Shown one piece after another: positions 1 through 8,773 of a stretch of DNA of 25,646 bases. The notes under the pieces were generated by a model. The model was not told the DNA's origin. It ran no database searches and saw only the letters and a list, made by a program, of their open reading frames with translations. The DNA lies in contig DBMH01000241.1 of NCBI GenBank assembly GCA_002297645.1, forward strand, positions 276 through 25,921. The letters are read 5' to 3'. Both the position numbers and the translations under genes were made by a program. Position 1 is the first letter of the stretch, and every line of letters starts with the position of its first letter. The stretch is from Rhodanobacteraceae bacterium UBA703. Lineage in GTDB: Bacteria > Pseudomonadota > Gammaproteobacteria > Xanthomonadales > Rhodanobacteraceae.

Positions 1-1
1 C

Positions 2-208
2 GGCGGTGTGCATCAGGCCGCCGCGCTGTCGGGCATGTCGCAGTGCGCCGGCTACCTGCTGGCGGCGGCGGGGCCGATGGCGGTAGGCGCGTTGCGCGAC
101 GCACTGGGCGGCTGGCCGGTTCCCCTGACCGTGTGCGCGGGCCTGGCGCTCGTGGCGGCGGCCATCGGCATCCTGGCCGGCCGCGACGTCCGCATCGGCG
201 CCGCGTGA
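2..208 (+). CDS. MFS transporter, C-terminal fragment (CynX/NimT-like)
   Basis: This is the last ~68 residues of a gene that begins before the window, since the frame is open to the left edge. It contains the last two hydrophobic helices of a major facilitator. The stretch HQAAALSGMSQCAGYLLAA resembles the region before TM11 in the CynX/NimT (cyanate/nitroimidazole-type) branch of the MFS. The final helix (TVCAGLALVAAAIGILAG) is followed by a short charged tail and TGA. The GTG at position 8 is internal and not a start. The protein would be an inner-membrane exporter or importer, and its substrate cannot be read from this fragment. A perfect 12-bp hairpin lies 40 bases downstream and may end the transcript. 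The family call is good; the subfamily is tentative. Confidence 0.75.
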   Translation, partial: GGVHQAAALSGMSQCAGYLLAAAGPMAVGALRDALGGWPVPLTVCAGLALVAAAIGILAGRDVRIGAA

Positions 209-247
209 GAGGCCCCTCGCACAGGCGACCCACGCGTACCATCCGAC

Positions 248-274
248 CCTCGTTCGCCGAAACGGCGAACGAGG
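248..274. terminator. Perfect 12-bp hairpin, possible terminator of the MFS gene
   Basis: CCTCGTTCGCCG (248-259) and its exact reverse complement (263-274) are separated by an AAA loop. The hairpin sits between the MFS stop and the SDR start at 327. No T-tract follows on either strand, so it is a hairpin-only candidate for termination or for 3'-end protection. Confidence 0.45.
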
Positions 275-326
275 ACTCACTGTCCGTCCCGCCGCGACGC
301 GCGACGGATCCCGGGAGAAACCGAGC

Positions 327-941
327 ATGAAGATCATTCTCGTCGGCGCCAGCGGCACCATCGGCCGGGCCGTGGGCGCGGAACTGGAACGACGCCACGA
401 CGTCGTCCGCGTGGGCCGCAGCGGCGGCGACTTCCGCGTGGACATCACCGACTCCAGCTCGATCCGCCGGCTCTACGCCGACGTCGGCGAGTTCGATGCG
501 CTCGTCAGCACGGTGGGCAAGGTGCATTTCGGTCCGCTGGAGCGATTCACGCCGGAGCAGTTCGACGTCGGGCTGCGCGACAAGCTGATGGGACAGGTGA
601 ACCTCGTCATGCTCGGCCTCGCGAGCATCCGCGCGGGCGGTTCGTTCACGCTGACCAGCGGCCTGCTCAACGATGACCCGATCCGCGAAGGCGCGTCCGC
701 GGCGATGGTCAACGGCGCGCTCGAAGGCTTCGTGCACGGTGCGGCGGTCGAGCTGTCGCGCGGGCTGCGCATCAATCTCGTCAGCCCCACGGTCATCGAA
801 GAAGCCTTGCCGGTCTACGCGCCGTTCTTTCCGGGGGTCAAGGCGGTTCCCGCGCGCGAGGCGGCGCTGGGCTACGTCAAGAGCGTCGAAGGCGTGCAGA
901 CCGGACGCGTCTACCGCATCGGCTGGTCGAGGGACACCTGA
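327..941 (+). CDS. Short-chain dehydrogenase/reductase-like protein lacking the canonical YxxxK
   Basis: This 204-residue protein has a Rossmann fold. The N-terminal KIILVGASGTIG carries the GxxxGxG nucleotide-binding motif (residues 7-13), and DI at 39-40 corresponds to the Asp that contacts adenine in SDRs. The later signature is recognisable by alignment (ALEGFVHGAAVEL, 131-143), but the positions where SDRs have catalytic Tyr and Lys are Ala125 and Asn129. At 204 residues it is also shorter than the usual ~250. A family of short SDR-like proteins of this size is known, and their activity is mostly undefined. The start is supported by GGGAG at 313-317, nine bases upstream. It stands alone and converges on the peroxidase gene with only 14 bases between the stops. 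It may bind NAD(P) without classical dehydrogenase catalysis. Confidence 0.88.
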   Translation: MKIILVGASGTIGRAVGAELERRHDVVRVGRSGGDFRVDITDSSSIRRLYADVGEFDALVSTVGKVHFGPLERFTPEQFDVGLRDKLMGQVNLVMLGLASIRAGGSFTLTSGLLNDDPIREGASAAMVNGALEGFVHGAAVELSRGLRINLVSPTVIEEALPVYAPFFPGVKAVPAREAALGYVKSVEGVQTGRVYRIGWSRDT

Positions 942-955
942 GCCGTTGCGGTGCG

Positions 956-1879
956 CTACGACCGTTCGAGCATCGACGCCGACGGCACGAAGAACAGCGA
1001 GCCGGTCACGGCCCTGCTGAAGTCGAGCAGGCGGTCGTAGTTGCCGGGCGGCCGCCCGACGAACATGTTGGTCAGCATCGTCTCGATGCGCTCCGGCGAG
1101 CGCGCGTAGCCGATGAAGTAGGTGCCGAACTCGCCCTTGCCGACTTCGCCGAACGGCATGTTGTCGCGCACGATCTTCAACTCCTCGCCGTTCTCTTCGA
1201 TCGAGGTCAGCACGTTGTGCGCGTAAGGCGCCTTGTCCGCATCGGCGAACTCGATGTCCGACAGCTTCCTGCGGCCGACGATCGCCTCCTGCGTCTCGAC
1301 GGGCAGCGCGTTCCACGCTTTCAGGTCGTGCAGGTATTTCTGCACGATGACGTAGCTTCCGCCGGCGAACGCGGGATCCTCGTCGCCGACGATCGCGGCA
1401 TGGATCGCATCCTGGTCCACGGGATTCTCCGTGCCGTCGACGAAGCCGAGCAGGTCGCGCTGGTCGTAGTACTTGAAGCCATGCACCTCGTCCGTCGCGG
1501 CTACGGCATCACCGAGTCGCGACAGGATCTGCGTCGCCAGCTCGAAGCACAGGTCCAGGCTCGCGGCGCGGATGTGGAACAGCAGATCGCCCTGCGTGGA
1601 CACGGCGCGACGCGTGCCTTCGATTTCGCGAAACGGATGCAGGGCCGCCGGCCGCGGCTGCCCGAACAGGCGGTCCCAGGCATCCGAACCGAAACCCATC
1701 ACGCAGCTGAGGCTACCGGCGAGATCGCGGAAGCCGACGGCGCGCGTCAGCGAGGCGAGGTCGCCGCACAGCGCCTTGACTGCCGTTTCGCCGCCCGAAT
1801 CCGGTTTCAACGTGACGACGAGAAAGATCGCGGCGCGTGTGAGTCCTGCGACGACCGGCTGCGCCATGACGGTAGGCAT
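956..1879 (-). CDS. Dyp-type haem peroxidase (YfeX-like)
   Basis: This is a dye-decolourising-type peroxidase of about 307 residues, close to E. coli YfeX (299). The family signature GFVDGTENP lies at residues 145-153 and contains the distal Asp148. The proximal haem ligand is probably His221 (YAHNV) and the distal Arg is Arg238 (KIVRDNMPFG), matching Asp143, His215 and Arg232 of YfeX. There is no signal peptide, so it is probably cytoplasmic. It uses hydrogen peroxide to oxidise porphyrinogens or other substrates; the physiological substrate is unknown for most of the family. The open frame extends 11 codons upstream to 1912, but the strong GAGGAGG at 1888-1894 is eight bases from the ATG at 1879, so I chose that start. 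It lies downstream of the DUF4126 gene on the same strand, separated by two hairpins. Confidence 0.93.
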   Translation of the reverse strand: MPTVMAQPVVAGLTRAAIFLVVTLKPDSGGETAVKALCGDLASLTRAVGFRDLAGSLSCVMGFGSDAWDRLFGQPRPAALHPFREIEGTRRAVSTQGDLLFHIRAASLDLCFELATQILSRLGDAVAATDEVHGFKYYDQRDLLGFVDGTENPVDQDAIHAAIVGDEDPAFAGGSYVIVQKYLHDLKAWNALPVETQEAIVGRRKLSDIEFADADKAPYAHNVLTSIEENGEELKIVRDNMPFGEVGKGEFGTYFIGYARSPERIETMLTNMFVGRPPGNYDRLLDFSRAVTGSLFFVPSASMLERS

Positions 1880-1887
1880 TCCCATTT

Positions 1888-1894
1888 CCTCCTC
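1888..1894 (-). promoter_or_regulatory. Shine-Dalgarno deciding the peroxidase start
   Basis: GAGGAGG on the minus strand lies eight bases before the ATG at 1879. It is only two bases from another in-frame ATG and downstream of the ATG at 1912, which rules out the longer start. Confidence 0.7.
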
Positions 1895-1977
1895 GTTGCC
1901 GACTTCGAGCATCGACGAACGACGGGTGGGAACGCAACGGGCGGCGGCGCGACGGACGGCCCGCGTCGAATCCGTCG

Positions 1978-2012
1978 CCGAACCGCGGTTCGGGCGCCGC
2001 TATCGCGGCGCC
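1978..2012 (-). terminator. Two adjacent palindromes at the end of the DUF4126 gene
   Basis: CCGAACCGCGGTTCGG (1978-1993) is a perfect 16-base palindrome. Immediately beside it GGCGCCGC-TATC-GCGGCGCC (1993-2012) forms an 8-bp stem with a four-base loop. The second hairpin contains the DUF4126 stop codon (2000-2002). No T-tract follows, so termination is plausible but not proven. Confidence 0.4.
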
Positions 2013-2617
2013 GGACTCGGCAAGGCCGCCGTGTCGCGACCGTGCAGCAATCGCCATACGCGCCCGAGGAAACGCAGCAACTTCGGCAGCAGCCAGACCA
2101 GCAGCAACAGGAACAGGGCGAGTGCGGCGAGCAGGAGCAGCGGATGCTGGACCGCGAGGAACAGCACGGCCAGGACGAGGCCGTCCTCGCCCGCACTGGC
2201 GGTCCAGTTCGTGAACGGCTCGGGCGAGGTATTGATCGCGGCGCGGCCGCTGCTCTTGGCCAGGTGCGTGCCGCTGGTGATGAGGCCGCCCACGATTGCC
2301 GCGGCCATCTGCGCGGCCGGGGTGGAGTCGCCCATCGCTCCCCAGGCGAGGAACGCGCCGGCGGGAATTCGGATGAAGGTGTGCAAGGCGTCCCAGACGG
2401 AATCGAAGCCGGGCAGCTTGTCGGCGAGGAACTCGCCGAGTCCCATGATCGCGGCGGCGCCGAGCACCCAGCCGTGTTGCAGCACGAGCAGCGGTTCGGG
2501 CAGATGCAGGTAGCCGTAGCGCCCGAGCAGTCCGACGATCAGGATCGTCGCGTACAGGCGGATGCCGCTGGCCCAGGCGAGGCCGCCGGCGAGGGCGAGT
2601 TGCGACAGGGAATCCAT
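2000..2617 (-). CDS. DUF4126 family inner-membrane protein
   Basis: This 205-residue polytopic membrane protein is recognised as DUF4126 by the start LALAGGLAWASGIRLYATILIVGLLGR and by the later glycine-rich segment with SGTHLAKSSGRAAINTSPEP, which is highly typical of the family. There are about five hydrophobic segments; the last (about 148-175) is very leucine-rich and is followed by a basic tail. The function of the family is unknown; distant similarity to small-solute permeases has been suggested but I cannot confirm it from sequence. The start is supported by AAGGAGG seven bases upstream. It is divergent from the small membrane gene at 2779 and upstream of the Dyp peroxidase, possibly in the same transcript unless the hairpins between them terminate. 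Confidence 0.88.
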   Translation of the reverse strand: MDSLSQLALAGGLAWASGIRLYATILIVGLLGRYGYLHLPEPLLVLQHGWVLGAAAIMGLGEFLADKLPGFDSVWDALHTFIRIPAGAFLAWGAMGDSTPAAQMAAAIVGGLITSGTHLAKSSGRAAINTSPEPFTNWTASAGEDGLVLAVLFLAVQHPLLLLAALALFLLLLVWLLPKLLRFLGRVWRLLHGRDTAALPSPAPR

Positions 2618-2732
2618 AAGCTTCCTCCTTGCGTCCGTCCTGGGACGGCCGGGCTCGCCGATCCGTCGCAGTCCACGGTTCTTCCGGACGGTGCATCGGA
2701 CCGATCAGTGGCACCGGACCGGCCGCGCTTTC

Positions 2733-2743
2733 TGATAGCTTGG
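2733..2743 (+). promoter_or_regulatory. Candidate promoter motif TGATAGCTTGG, copy 1
   Basis: TGATAGCTTGG lies 35 bases before the ATG at 2779, in the divergent spacer between the DUF4126 gene and the small membrane gene. The same 11 bases occur at 14226-14236 in another divergent spacer. It could hold a -10 element reading right (GATAGC) or left (TATCA). No convincing -35 is visible, so this is weak evidence. Confidence 0.3.
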
Positions 2744-2778
2744 CGCTCTTCGCCCCGTTTCGCCACGAGATTCGCACG

Positions 2779-3045
2779 ATGCGCTGGTTCCTGCTCGTCC
2801 TCGCCTTGATCGGCTTCGCCCTGGCGTTCACGACCAAATCCGCCGCCGTGCTCGGCCTCTCCCTCGTGGCGGGCTTAGGCGGGCTCGTCGGCTTCGCATT
2901 CATCCTGGCGGCCGACCGCGTCGCCGCGAGCATGCGGCCGGACTCGGCCATGGCCTCGATCGAGGACCTCGCCGCGCTCGGCAAGACACGCAGGACCGCT
3001 CCGAAATCCCCGGGCGAAAGCGCGCCCAACGATCCGCAGGGCTGA
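2779..3045 (+). CDS. Small membrane protein of unknown function
   Basis: This 88-residue protein starts at MRWFLLVLALIGFALAFTT. It has two hydrophobic helices (about 2-18 and 25-48) separated by a short TKSAA turn, then a soluble, charged, probably cytoplasmic tail (ADRVAASMRPDS...). No family is recognised with certainty. The longer frame back to 2629 is unlikely because it has no hydrophobic or conserved character and overlaps the promoter region; the ATG at 2779 makes the first helix N-terminal, as expected. No strong Shine-Dalgarno is visible (ACGAGA at 2765-2770). The next gene, at 3154, is on the same strand after 108 bases. Confidence 0.65.
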   Translation: MRWFLLVLALIGFALAFTTKSAAVLGLSLVAGLGGLVGFAFILAADRVAASMRPDSAMASIEDLAALGKTRRTAPKSPGESAPNDPQG

Positions 3046-3153
3046 TCCGGCAGCGATCCGAAGCGCGTCGCCGCGGCGCGCCATGATTTCGGTCGCGAGG
3101 CTGCGGCACAATCGGTGCCGTCGCACGACGCGACGACATCAACGGAGATCGGC

Positions 3154-3408
3154 GTGAGTATTGAATCGATTCTCGTCTTCCTGGTGGTGGGTGCGGTTGC
3201 GGGTTGGTTGGCGGGGCAGATCGTCAAGGGGCACGGCTTCGGCTTGGTCGGCAACATCGTGGTCGGCATCGTCGGCGCGTTCATCGCCGGCTGGCTGCTG
3301 CCGATGGTCGGCCTCGCGATCGGCGGGGGCATCGTCGCCGCCATCATCAACGCGCTGATCGGCGCTGTGATCCTGCTGGTCCTGATCGGGCTGATAAAAC
3401 GAGCCTGA
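3154..3408 (+). CDS. GlsB/YeaQ/YmgE family stress-response membrane protein
   Basis: This 84-residue, very hydrophobic and glycine-rich protein has the family pattern of three short helices: ILVFLVVGAVAGWLAGQIVKGHGFGLVGNI, then VVGIVGAFIAGWLLP, then a C-terminal helix ending in LIGLIKRA. This is the 'transglycosylase-associated protein' family (Pfam name), whose members are induced by stress or in stationary phase; no enzyme activity is established. The start is GTG at 3154, with GGAG at 3144-3147 six bases upstream; the frame extends to 3115 but without a better start. The gene ends just before a strong hairpin terminator shared with the convergent transporter gene. Confidence 0.87.
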   Translation: MSIESILVFLVVGAVAGWLAGQIVKGHGFGLVGNIVVGIVGAFIAGWLLPMVGLAIGGGIVAAIINALIGAVILLVLIGLIKRA

Positions 3409-3426
3409 TCCGCGTTGGCGTGAAAA

Positions 3427-3458
3427 GAAGAAGGGCCGGAAACTTCCGGCCCTTCTTC
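3427..3458. terminator. Bidirectional intrinsic terminator
   Basis: GAAGAAGGGCCGGAA (3427-3441) pairs perfectly with 3444-3458, a 15-bp stem with a two-base centre. On the minus strand the stem is followed by TTTT (plus 3423-3426), so it best serves the leftward porin-MHS transcript. It also lies 19 bases after the rightward GlsB-like gene and probably serves both. Confidence 0.85.
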
Positions 3459-3480
3459 GTTGCGCGAAGCGCCCGGCGTA

Positions 3481-5142
3481 CTACTTCGTGATGTCGACGT
3501 CCTTGGTCTCCGGCAGGAACAGCAAGCCGACCACGAAGGTCATCGACGCGACGGCGATGGGATACCAGAGACCGCTGTAGATGTCGCCGGTGGCGGCGAC
3601 GATCGCGAACGCGGTGAACGGCAGGAAGCCGCCGAACCAGCCGTTGCCGATGTGGTACGGCAGGCTCATCGAGGTGTAGCGGATGCGAGTCGGGAACAGC
3701 TCGACCAGCCACGCCGCAATCGGCCCGTACACCATCGTCACCAGCAGCACGAGCCAGGTCAGCAGCAGGATCGTCATCGGCACGTTCGTCGCGGACGGAT
3801 CGGCGGCGGACGGGTAGCCCGCCGTCTTCAGGGCCTCGCCGAGCTGCTTGCCGAACGCGTCGGACTGCGCCTTGAAGTCCTCCTTCGTCAGCGACGCTCC
3901 CTCGAAGCTGGCCAGGGTGGCGCTGCCGATCCGGACCGAGGCGACGCTGCCCGCCGCGCCGGCCTCGTTGTGGTACGGAATGCCCTTCTTGGCGAGGGCG
4001 GACTTGATGATGTCGCAGGACTGCTTGAACGTGGCCTTGCCCACCGGGTCGAACTGGAACGCGCAGCGCTCGGGATCGGCGGTGACCGTGACCGGCGCCG
4101 AGGCGACCGCCGCTTCGAGCGCGGGATTGACGTTGTGCGTGAGCGCCTTGAACGTCGGGAAATACGTGATCACCGCGAGCAGGCAGCCCCCGAGCACGAT
4201 GACCTTGCGGCCGATCTTGTCCGACAGCCAGCCGAAGAAGATGAACCCGCCGGTGGCGAGCGCCAGCGCGACCGCGATGTAGATGTCCGCCATGTTCGCG
4301 TCCATGCCGAGCGTCTTGGTCAGGAAGAACAGCGAGTAGAACTGGCCGCCGTACCAGACCACCGCCTGTCCGGCGGTCGCGCCGAGCAGCGCGAGCAAGG
4401 CGATCTTGCCGTTCCGCGTGAAGAAGCTCTCGGTGATCGGCGCCTTCGACTGCTTGCCCTCGGCCTTCATCTGCTGGAACAGCGGCGACTCGTTCAGCTG
4501 CATGCGGATCCACACCGACACGCCGAGCAGGATCACCGACACCCAGAACGGAATGCGCCAGCCCCAGTCCTCGAACACGTCCTTGCCGAGGTAGTTGCGG
4601 CAGCTCCAGATCACCAGCAGCGACAGGAACAGGCCGAGCGTGGCCGTGGTCTGGATGAAGCTGGTGTAGAGGCCGCGCTTGCCGTTCGGCGCATGCTCGG
4701 CGACGTAGGTCGCCGCCCCGCCGTACTCGCCGCCGAGCGCCAGTCCCTGCAGCAGGCGCAGGGTGATCAGGATCACCGGAGCGGCCATCCCGATCTTCTC
4801 GTAGCTCGGCAGCACGCCGACGAGGAAGGTCGACAGGCCCATGATCACGATCGTGACCAGGAACGTGTACTTGCGCCCGATCATGTCGCCGAGGCGGCCG
4901 AACAGGAGCGCGCCGAACGGCCGCACGGCGAAGCCGGCGGCGAACGCGAGCAGGGCGAAGATGAACTGGCTGGTGTCGTTGAGTCCGCCGAAGAACTGCT
5001 TGCCGATGATGACCGCCAGCGAGCCGTACAGGTAGAAGTCGTACCACTCGAACACCGTGCCGAGGCTGGAGGCAACGATCACGCGCCGATGGTTCGAGGT
5101 GAGTCCGCTGCCGGAGGGCAACGAGGATGCAACGGTGGCCAT
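3481..5142 (-). CDS. MHS-family MFS transporter (probable carboxylate:H+ symporter) with large periplasmic insert
   Basis: This 553-residue major facilitator has a metabolite:H+ symporter (MHS) look: TVFEWYDFYLYGSLA in TM1, then FGRLGDMIGRKYTF, LRLLQGLALGGEYGGAATYVAEHAP, and LFPTRIRYTSMSLPYHIGNGWFGGFLP near TM10-11. Twelve helices can be drawn. MHS proteins are usually ~430-450 residues; the excess is an insertion of about 120 residues (roughly 333-455) between TM9 and TM10, predicted periplasmic, with Cys360 and Cys376. The substrate cannot be read directly. The gene follows the porin on the same strand after 57 bases, and the pair diverges from acs, which suggests uptake of acetate, propionate or a related carboxylate. 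Start ATG at 5142, with AGAGGAG upstream. A terminator follows its stop. Confidence 0.9.
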   Translation of the reverse strand: MATVASSLPSGSGLTSNHRRVIVASSLGTVFEWYDFYLYGSLAVIIGKQFFGGLNDTSQFIFALLAFAAGFAVRPFGALLFGRLGDMIGRKYTFLVTIVIMGLSTFLVGVLPSYEKIGMAAPVILITLRLLQGLALGGEYGGAATYVAEHAPNGKRGLYTSFIQTTATLGLFLSLLVIWSCRNYLGKDVFEDWGWRIPFWVSVILLGVSVWIRMQLNESPLFQQMKAEGKQSKAPITESFFTRNGKIALLALLGATAGQAVVWYGGQFYSLFFLTKTLGMDANMADIYIAVALALATGGFIFFGWLSDKIGRKVIVLGGCLLAVITYFPTFKALTHNVNPALEAAVASAPVTVTADPERCAFQFDPVGKATFKQSCDIIKSALAKKGIPYHNEAGAAGSVASVRIGSATLASFEGASLTKEDFKAQSDAFGKQLGEALKTAGYPSAADPSATNVPMTILLLTWLVLLVTMVYGPIAAWLVELFPTRIRYTSMSLPYHIGNGWFGGFLPFTAFAIVAATGDIYSGLWYPIAVASMTFVVGLLFLPETKDVDITK

Positions 5143-5199
5143 GATGAGGTGGTCTCCTCTGCGGATGGTGATGTCGCGGCGGGCCGCAGCGCCCCGCGA

Positions 5200-6555
5200 T
5201 CAGAACGAGTACAGCGCGCTCAGGCTGAGCTGGTTGCCGCTGGTCGTGGTGCGGGCGATGCCGTCCTTGGTCGAATCGAGCTTGTCGTGCACCCACTCGA
5301 GGCCGAGCTGGTACGGCCCGTTCGCGTACTGCACGCTCAGCGCGGCCTGGCGGTTCTTGAGAAGGCCCGTCGCGCCGTTGCCCAGCCAGCGCACGACGTC
5401 CTCGCGGTCGGACTTGGCCATCGCGTAGAACGCGTTGAGGCTCCAGTTCGGCGTGAAGTTGTAGCCGGCCTGCACGAAGCCGCCGGTTTCGCCGATGTCG
5501 CCGAACTGCGAGAGGTTGCCGAAGATCTCGCCGATGCCGTTGCCGGTGTAGAGCAGGCCCTTGAGGTTGAACGCCCCGAGCTTCCAGCTGCCGCCGATCT
5601 CGATCGCCGTGCTGTCGAGGTTCGCCTTGACCGGCGTGGGCGCGGCGCCGTCGACGCCCTTGAGGTCGATCTTGCTGTAGTGGCCGGCGACGTAGGCGAC
5701 CCAGTTCGAGCCCTGCGCGCGCAGGCGCGCTTCCAGTTGCGGCTGGAAGTCGACGTTGCCGGCGGTCAGGTAGTTGACGTTGTTGCCGGGGCCGTTCCAC
5801 GACCCCTGGAACGCACCGACGTCGACGCGCCATTTCGTGCCTTCGGCGGAGCGGTTGAGGTCCTGCATCCACACCACGCCGGGGAAGCGCCAGCCGATCA
5901 CGCCGGCGCCGTAGCCGAGCGGAAAGGCGAGATGCGTGAGCGAGGTCGGCACGTTGTCGAGCGGGAACATCAGGTCCCACTGCTGGCCGACGCGGATCTT
6001 GCTGCCGGTATCGGCGTTGTTGATGTCCATGTAGGCCTGACGCAGGCGCGGCGTCGGCTGCGAGAGGCTGTAGGCGCCGGTGCCGTTGAAGCCGCCGAAG
6101 AAATCCATCTCGAGACGGCCGCCGCCGGTCCAGTCCTCGCCGAGCTTCGCTCCGCCGACGTCGAGCCAGAAGCGCGTGTTGCGGATGTCGAAGCCGCTCA
6201 GGTGCCCGCTCGATCCGGGCACGGGATACTCGGCGTTCTGGCCGTTGCCGAAGGTGAAGCTGCGATCCTGCGCGAACGCGGTCGCGCTGACGAATCCGTG
6301 GAAGGCGACCGACATGCCGGGCGCGGTCGTGAACGTCGGTGGCGCCTCCTTCGCCGGCGGCGGTGGCGGCGGTGCCTGCACCACCTGTGGCGGCGCGTTG
6401 CGCTGCGCCTTCACCTCGGTCATCAATTCCTGCAGCTGGCGTTCGAGTTCGCTGACGCGTTTCTCGAGTGCCGCCTCGCGTTTCGAATCGGCCATTGCGG
6501 CACCGGGCAGCGCCAGCAGGCACGCCAATGCCAGTGCGGATTTCCTGACGATCAT
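5200..6555 (-). CDS. Outer-membrane porin-like beta-barrel with N-terminal coiled coil
   Basis: This 451-residue protein has a signal peptide (MIVRKSALALACLLALPGAAMA), then a short heptad-like helix (REAALEKRVSELERQLQELMTEV, about 24-46), a Pro-rich linker with six prolines in a row, and a long beta-rich region of alternating polar and aromatic residues. It ends in aromatic Phe (SLSALYSF), as outer-membrane barrels do. The layout (coiled coil, spacer, barrel) resembles porins that anchor or trimerise near peptidoglycan. It probably admits the substrate of the MHS permease encoded just downstream. Two in-frame ATGs are available. GGGAGGG abuts the first (6561) and is six bases from the second (6555), so I chose 6555. 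No specific porin family is named with confidence. Confidence 0.88.
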   Translation of the reverse strand: MIVRKSALALACLLALPGAAMADSKREAALEKRVSELERQLQELMTEVKAQRNAPPQVVQAPPPPPPAKEAPPTFTTAPGMSVAFHGFVSATAFAQDRSFTFGNGQNAEYPVPGSSGHLSGFDIRNTRFWLDVGGAKLGEDWTGGGRLEMDFFGGFNGTGAYSLSQPTPRLRQAYMDINNADTGSKIRVGQQWDLMFPLDNVPTSLTHLAFPLGYGAGVIGWRFPGVVWMQDLNRSAEGTKWRVDVGAFQGSWNGPGNNVNYLTAGNVDFQPQLEARLRAQGSNWVAYVAGHYSKIDLKGVDGAAPTPVKANLDSTAIEIGGSWKLGAFNLKGLLYTGNGIGEIFGNLSQFGDIGETGGFVQAGYNFTPNWSLNAFYAMAKSDREDVVRWLGNGATGLLKNRQAALSVQYANGPYQLGLEWVHDKLDSTKDGIARTTTSGNQLSLSALYSF

Positions 6556-6561
6556 CGCCAT

Positions 6562-6568
6562 CCCTCCC
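6562..6568 (-). promoter_or_regulatory. Shine-Dalgarno deciding the porin start
   Basis: GGGAGGG on the minus strand touches the ATG at 6561 but sits six bases before the ATG at 6555, which favours the latter. Confidence 0.65.
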
Positions 6569-6624
6569 GATCAGCCAAGCCTCGGCGCACTGTGCGCAGG
6601 GCCCGGCGGCGCGACAATTCGCCA

Positions 6625-6643
6625 TTGGTCGCGACCCGACCAA
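6625..6643. promoter_or_regulatory. Candidate operator: perfect 7-5-7 dyad between acs and porin
   Basis: TTGGTCG (6625-6631) and CGACCAA (6637-6643) are exact inverted repeats around a five-base spacer. They lie in the 173-base spacer between the divergent porin and acs genes, about 95 bases from the acs start and 79 from the porin start. The symmetry and placement suggest a dimeric regulator acting on both directions. The LuxR-type regulator downstream of acs is one candidate, but nothing in the sequence identifies the binding protein. Confidence 0.5.
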
Positions 6644-6728
6644 AGTCGAACGAGGCCGCCGGCACGTGGCCCGACGCGCGTGGCAAACTGGATCTCCGCG
6701 TCGCAGAACCGCTAGCAAGGAGGAATCC

Positions 6729-8669
<1,941 letters not shown>

Positions 8670-8676
8670 CGCGGAG

Positions 8677-8763
8677 ATTGGCGATTCGGGTTTCGGGACC
8701 AGCAGGGGGGCTGCCGCGCACGGTTCCGTCGTCCCGAATCCCCAATGCCAAATTCCGAATCCC
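8677..8763. repeat. REP-like palindromic element of ATTCGGG units
   Basis: ATTGGCGATTCGGG (8677-8690) and CCCGAATCCCCAAT (8733-8746) are inverted copies with one mismatch in 14. Further partial units flank them (TTTCGGGAC at 8691-8699; ATTCCGAATCCC at 8752-8763). The element fills the acs-regulator spacer. Intergenic repeats rich in GGGATTCGGGATT occur in Xanthomonadales genomes. It could stabilise or end the acs mRNA. Confidence 0.65.
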
Positions 8764-8773
8764 GGCTCTCCCA

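Noticed and set aside
2710..2727. TGGCAC...GC resembling a sigma-54 -24/-12 promoter before the small membrane gene
   Set aside because: The -24 half matches, but the -12 half lacks the TT before GC, and no activator gene is nearby.
1217..2809. Long plus-strand frames opposite the peroxidase and DUF4126 genes
   Set aside because: Antisense to two recognised families with conserved motifs; translations are Gln/Arg-rich noise.
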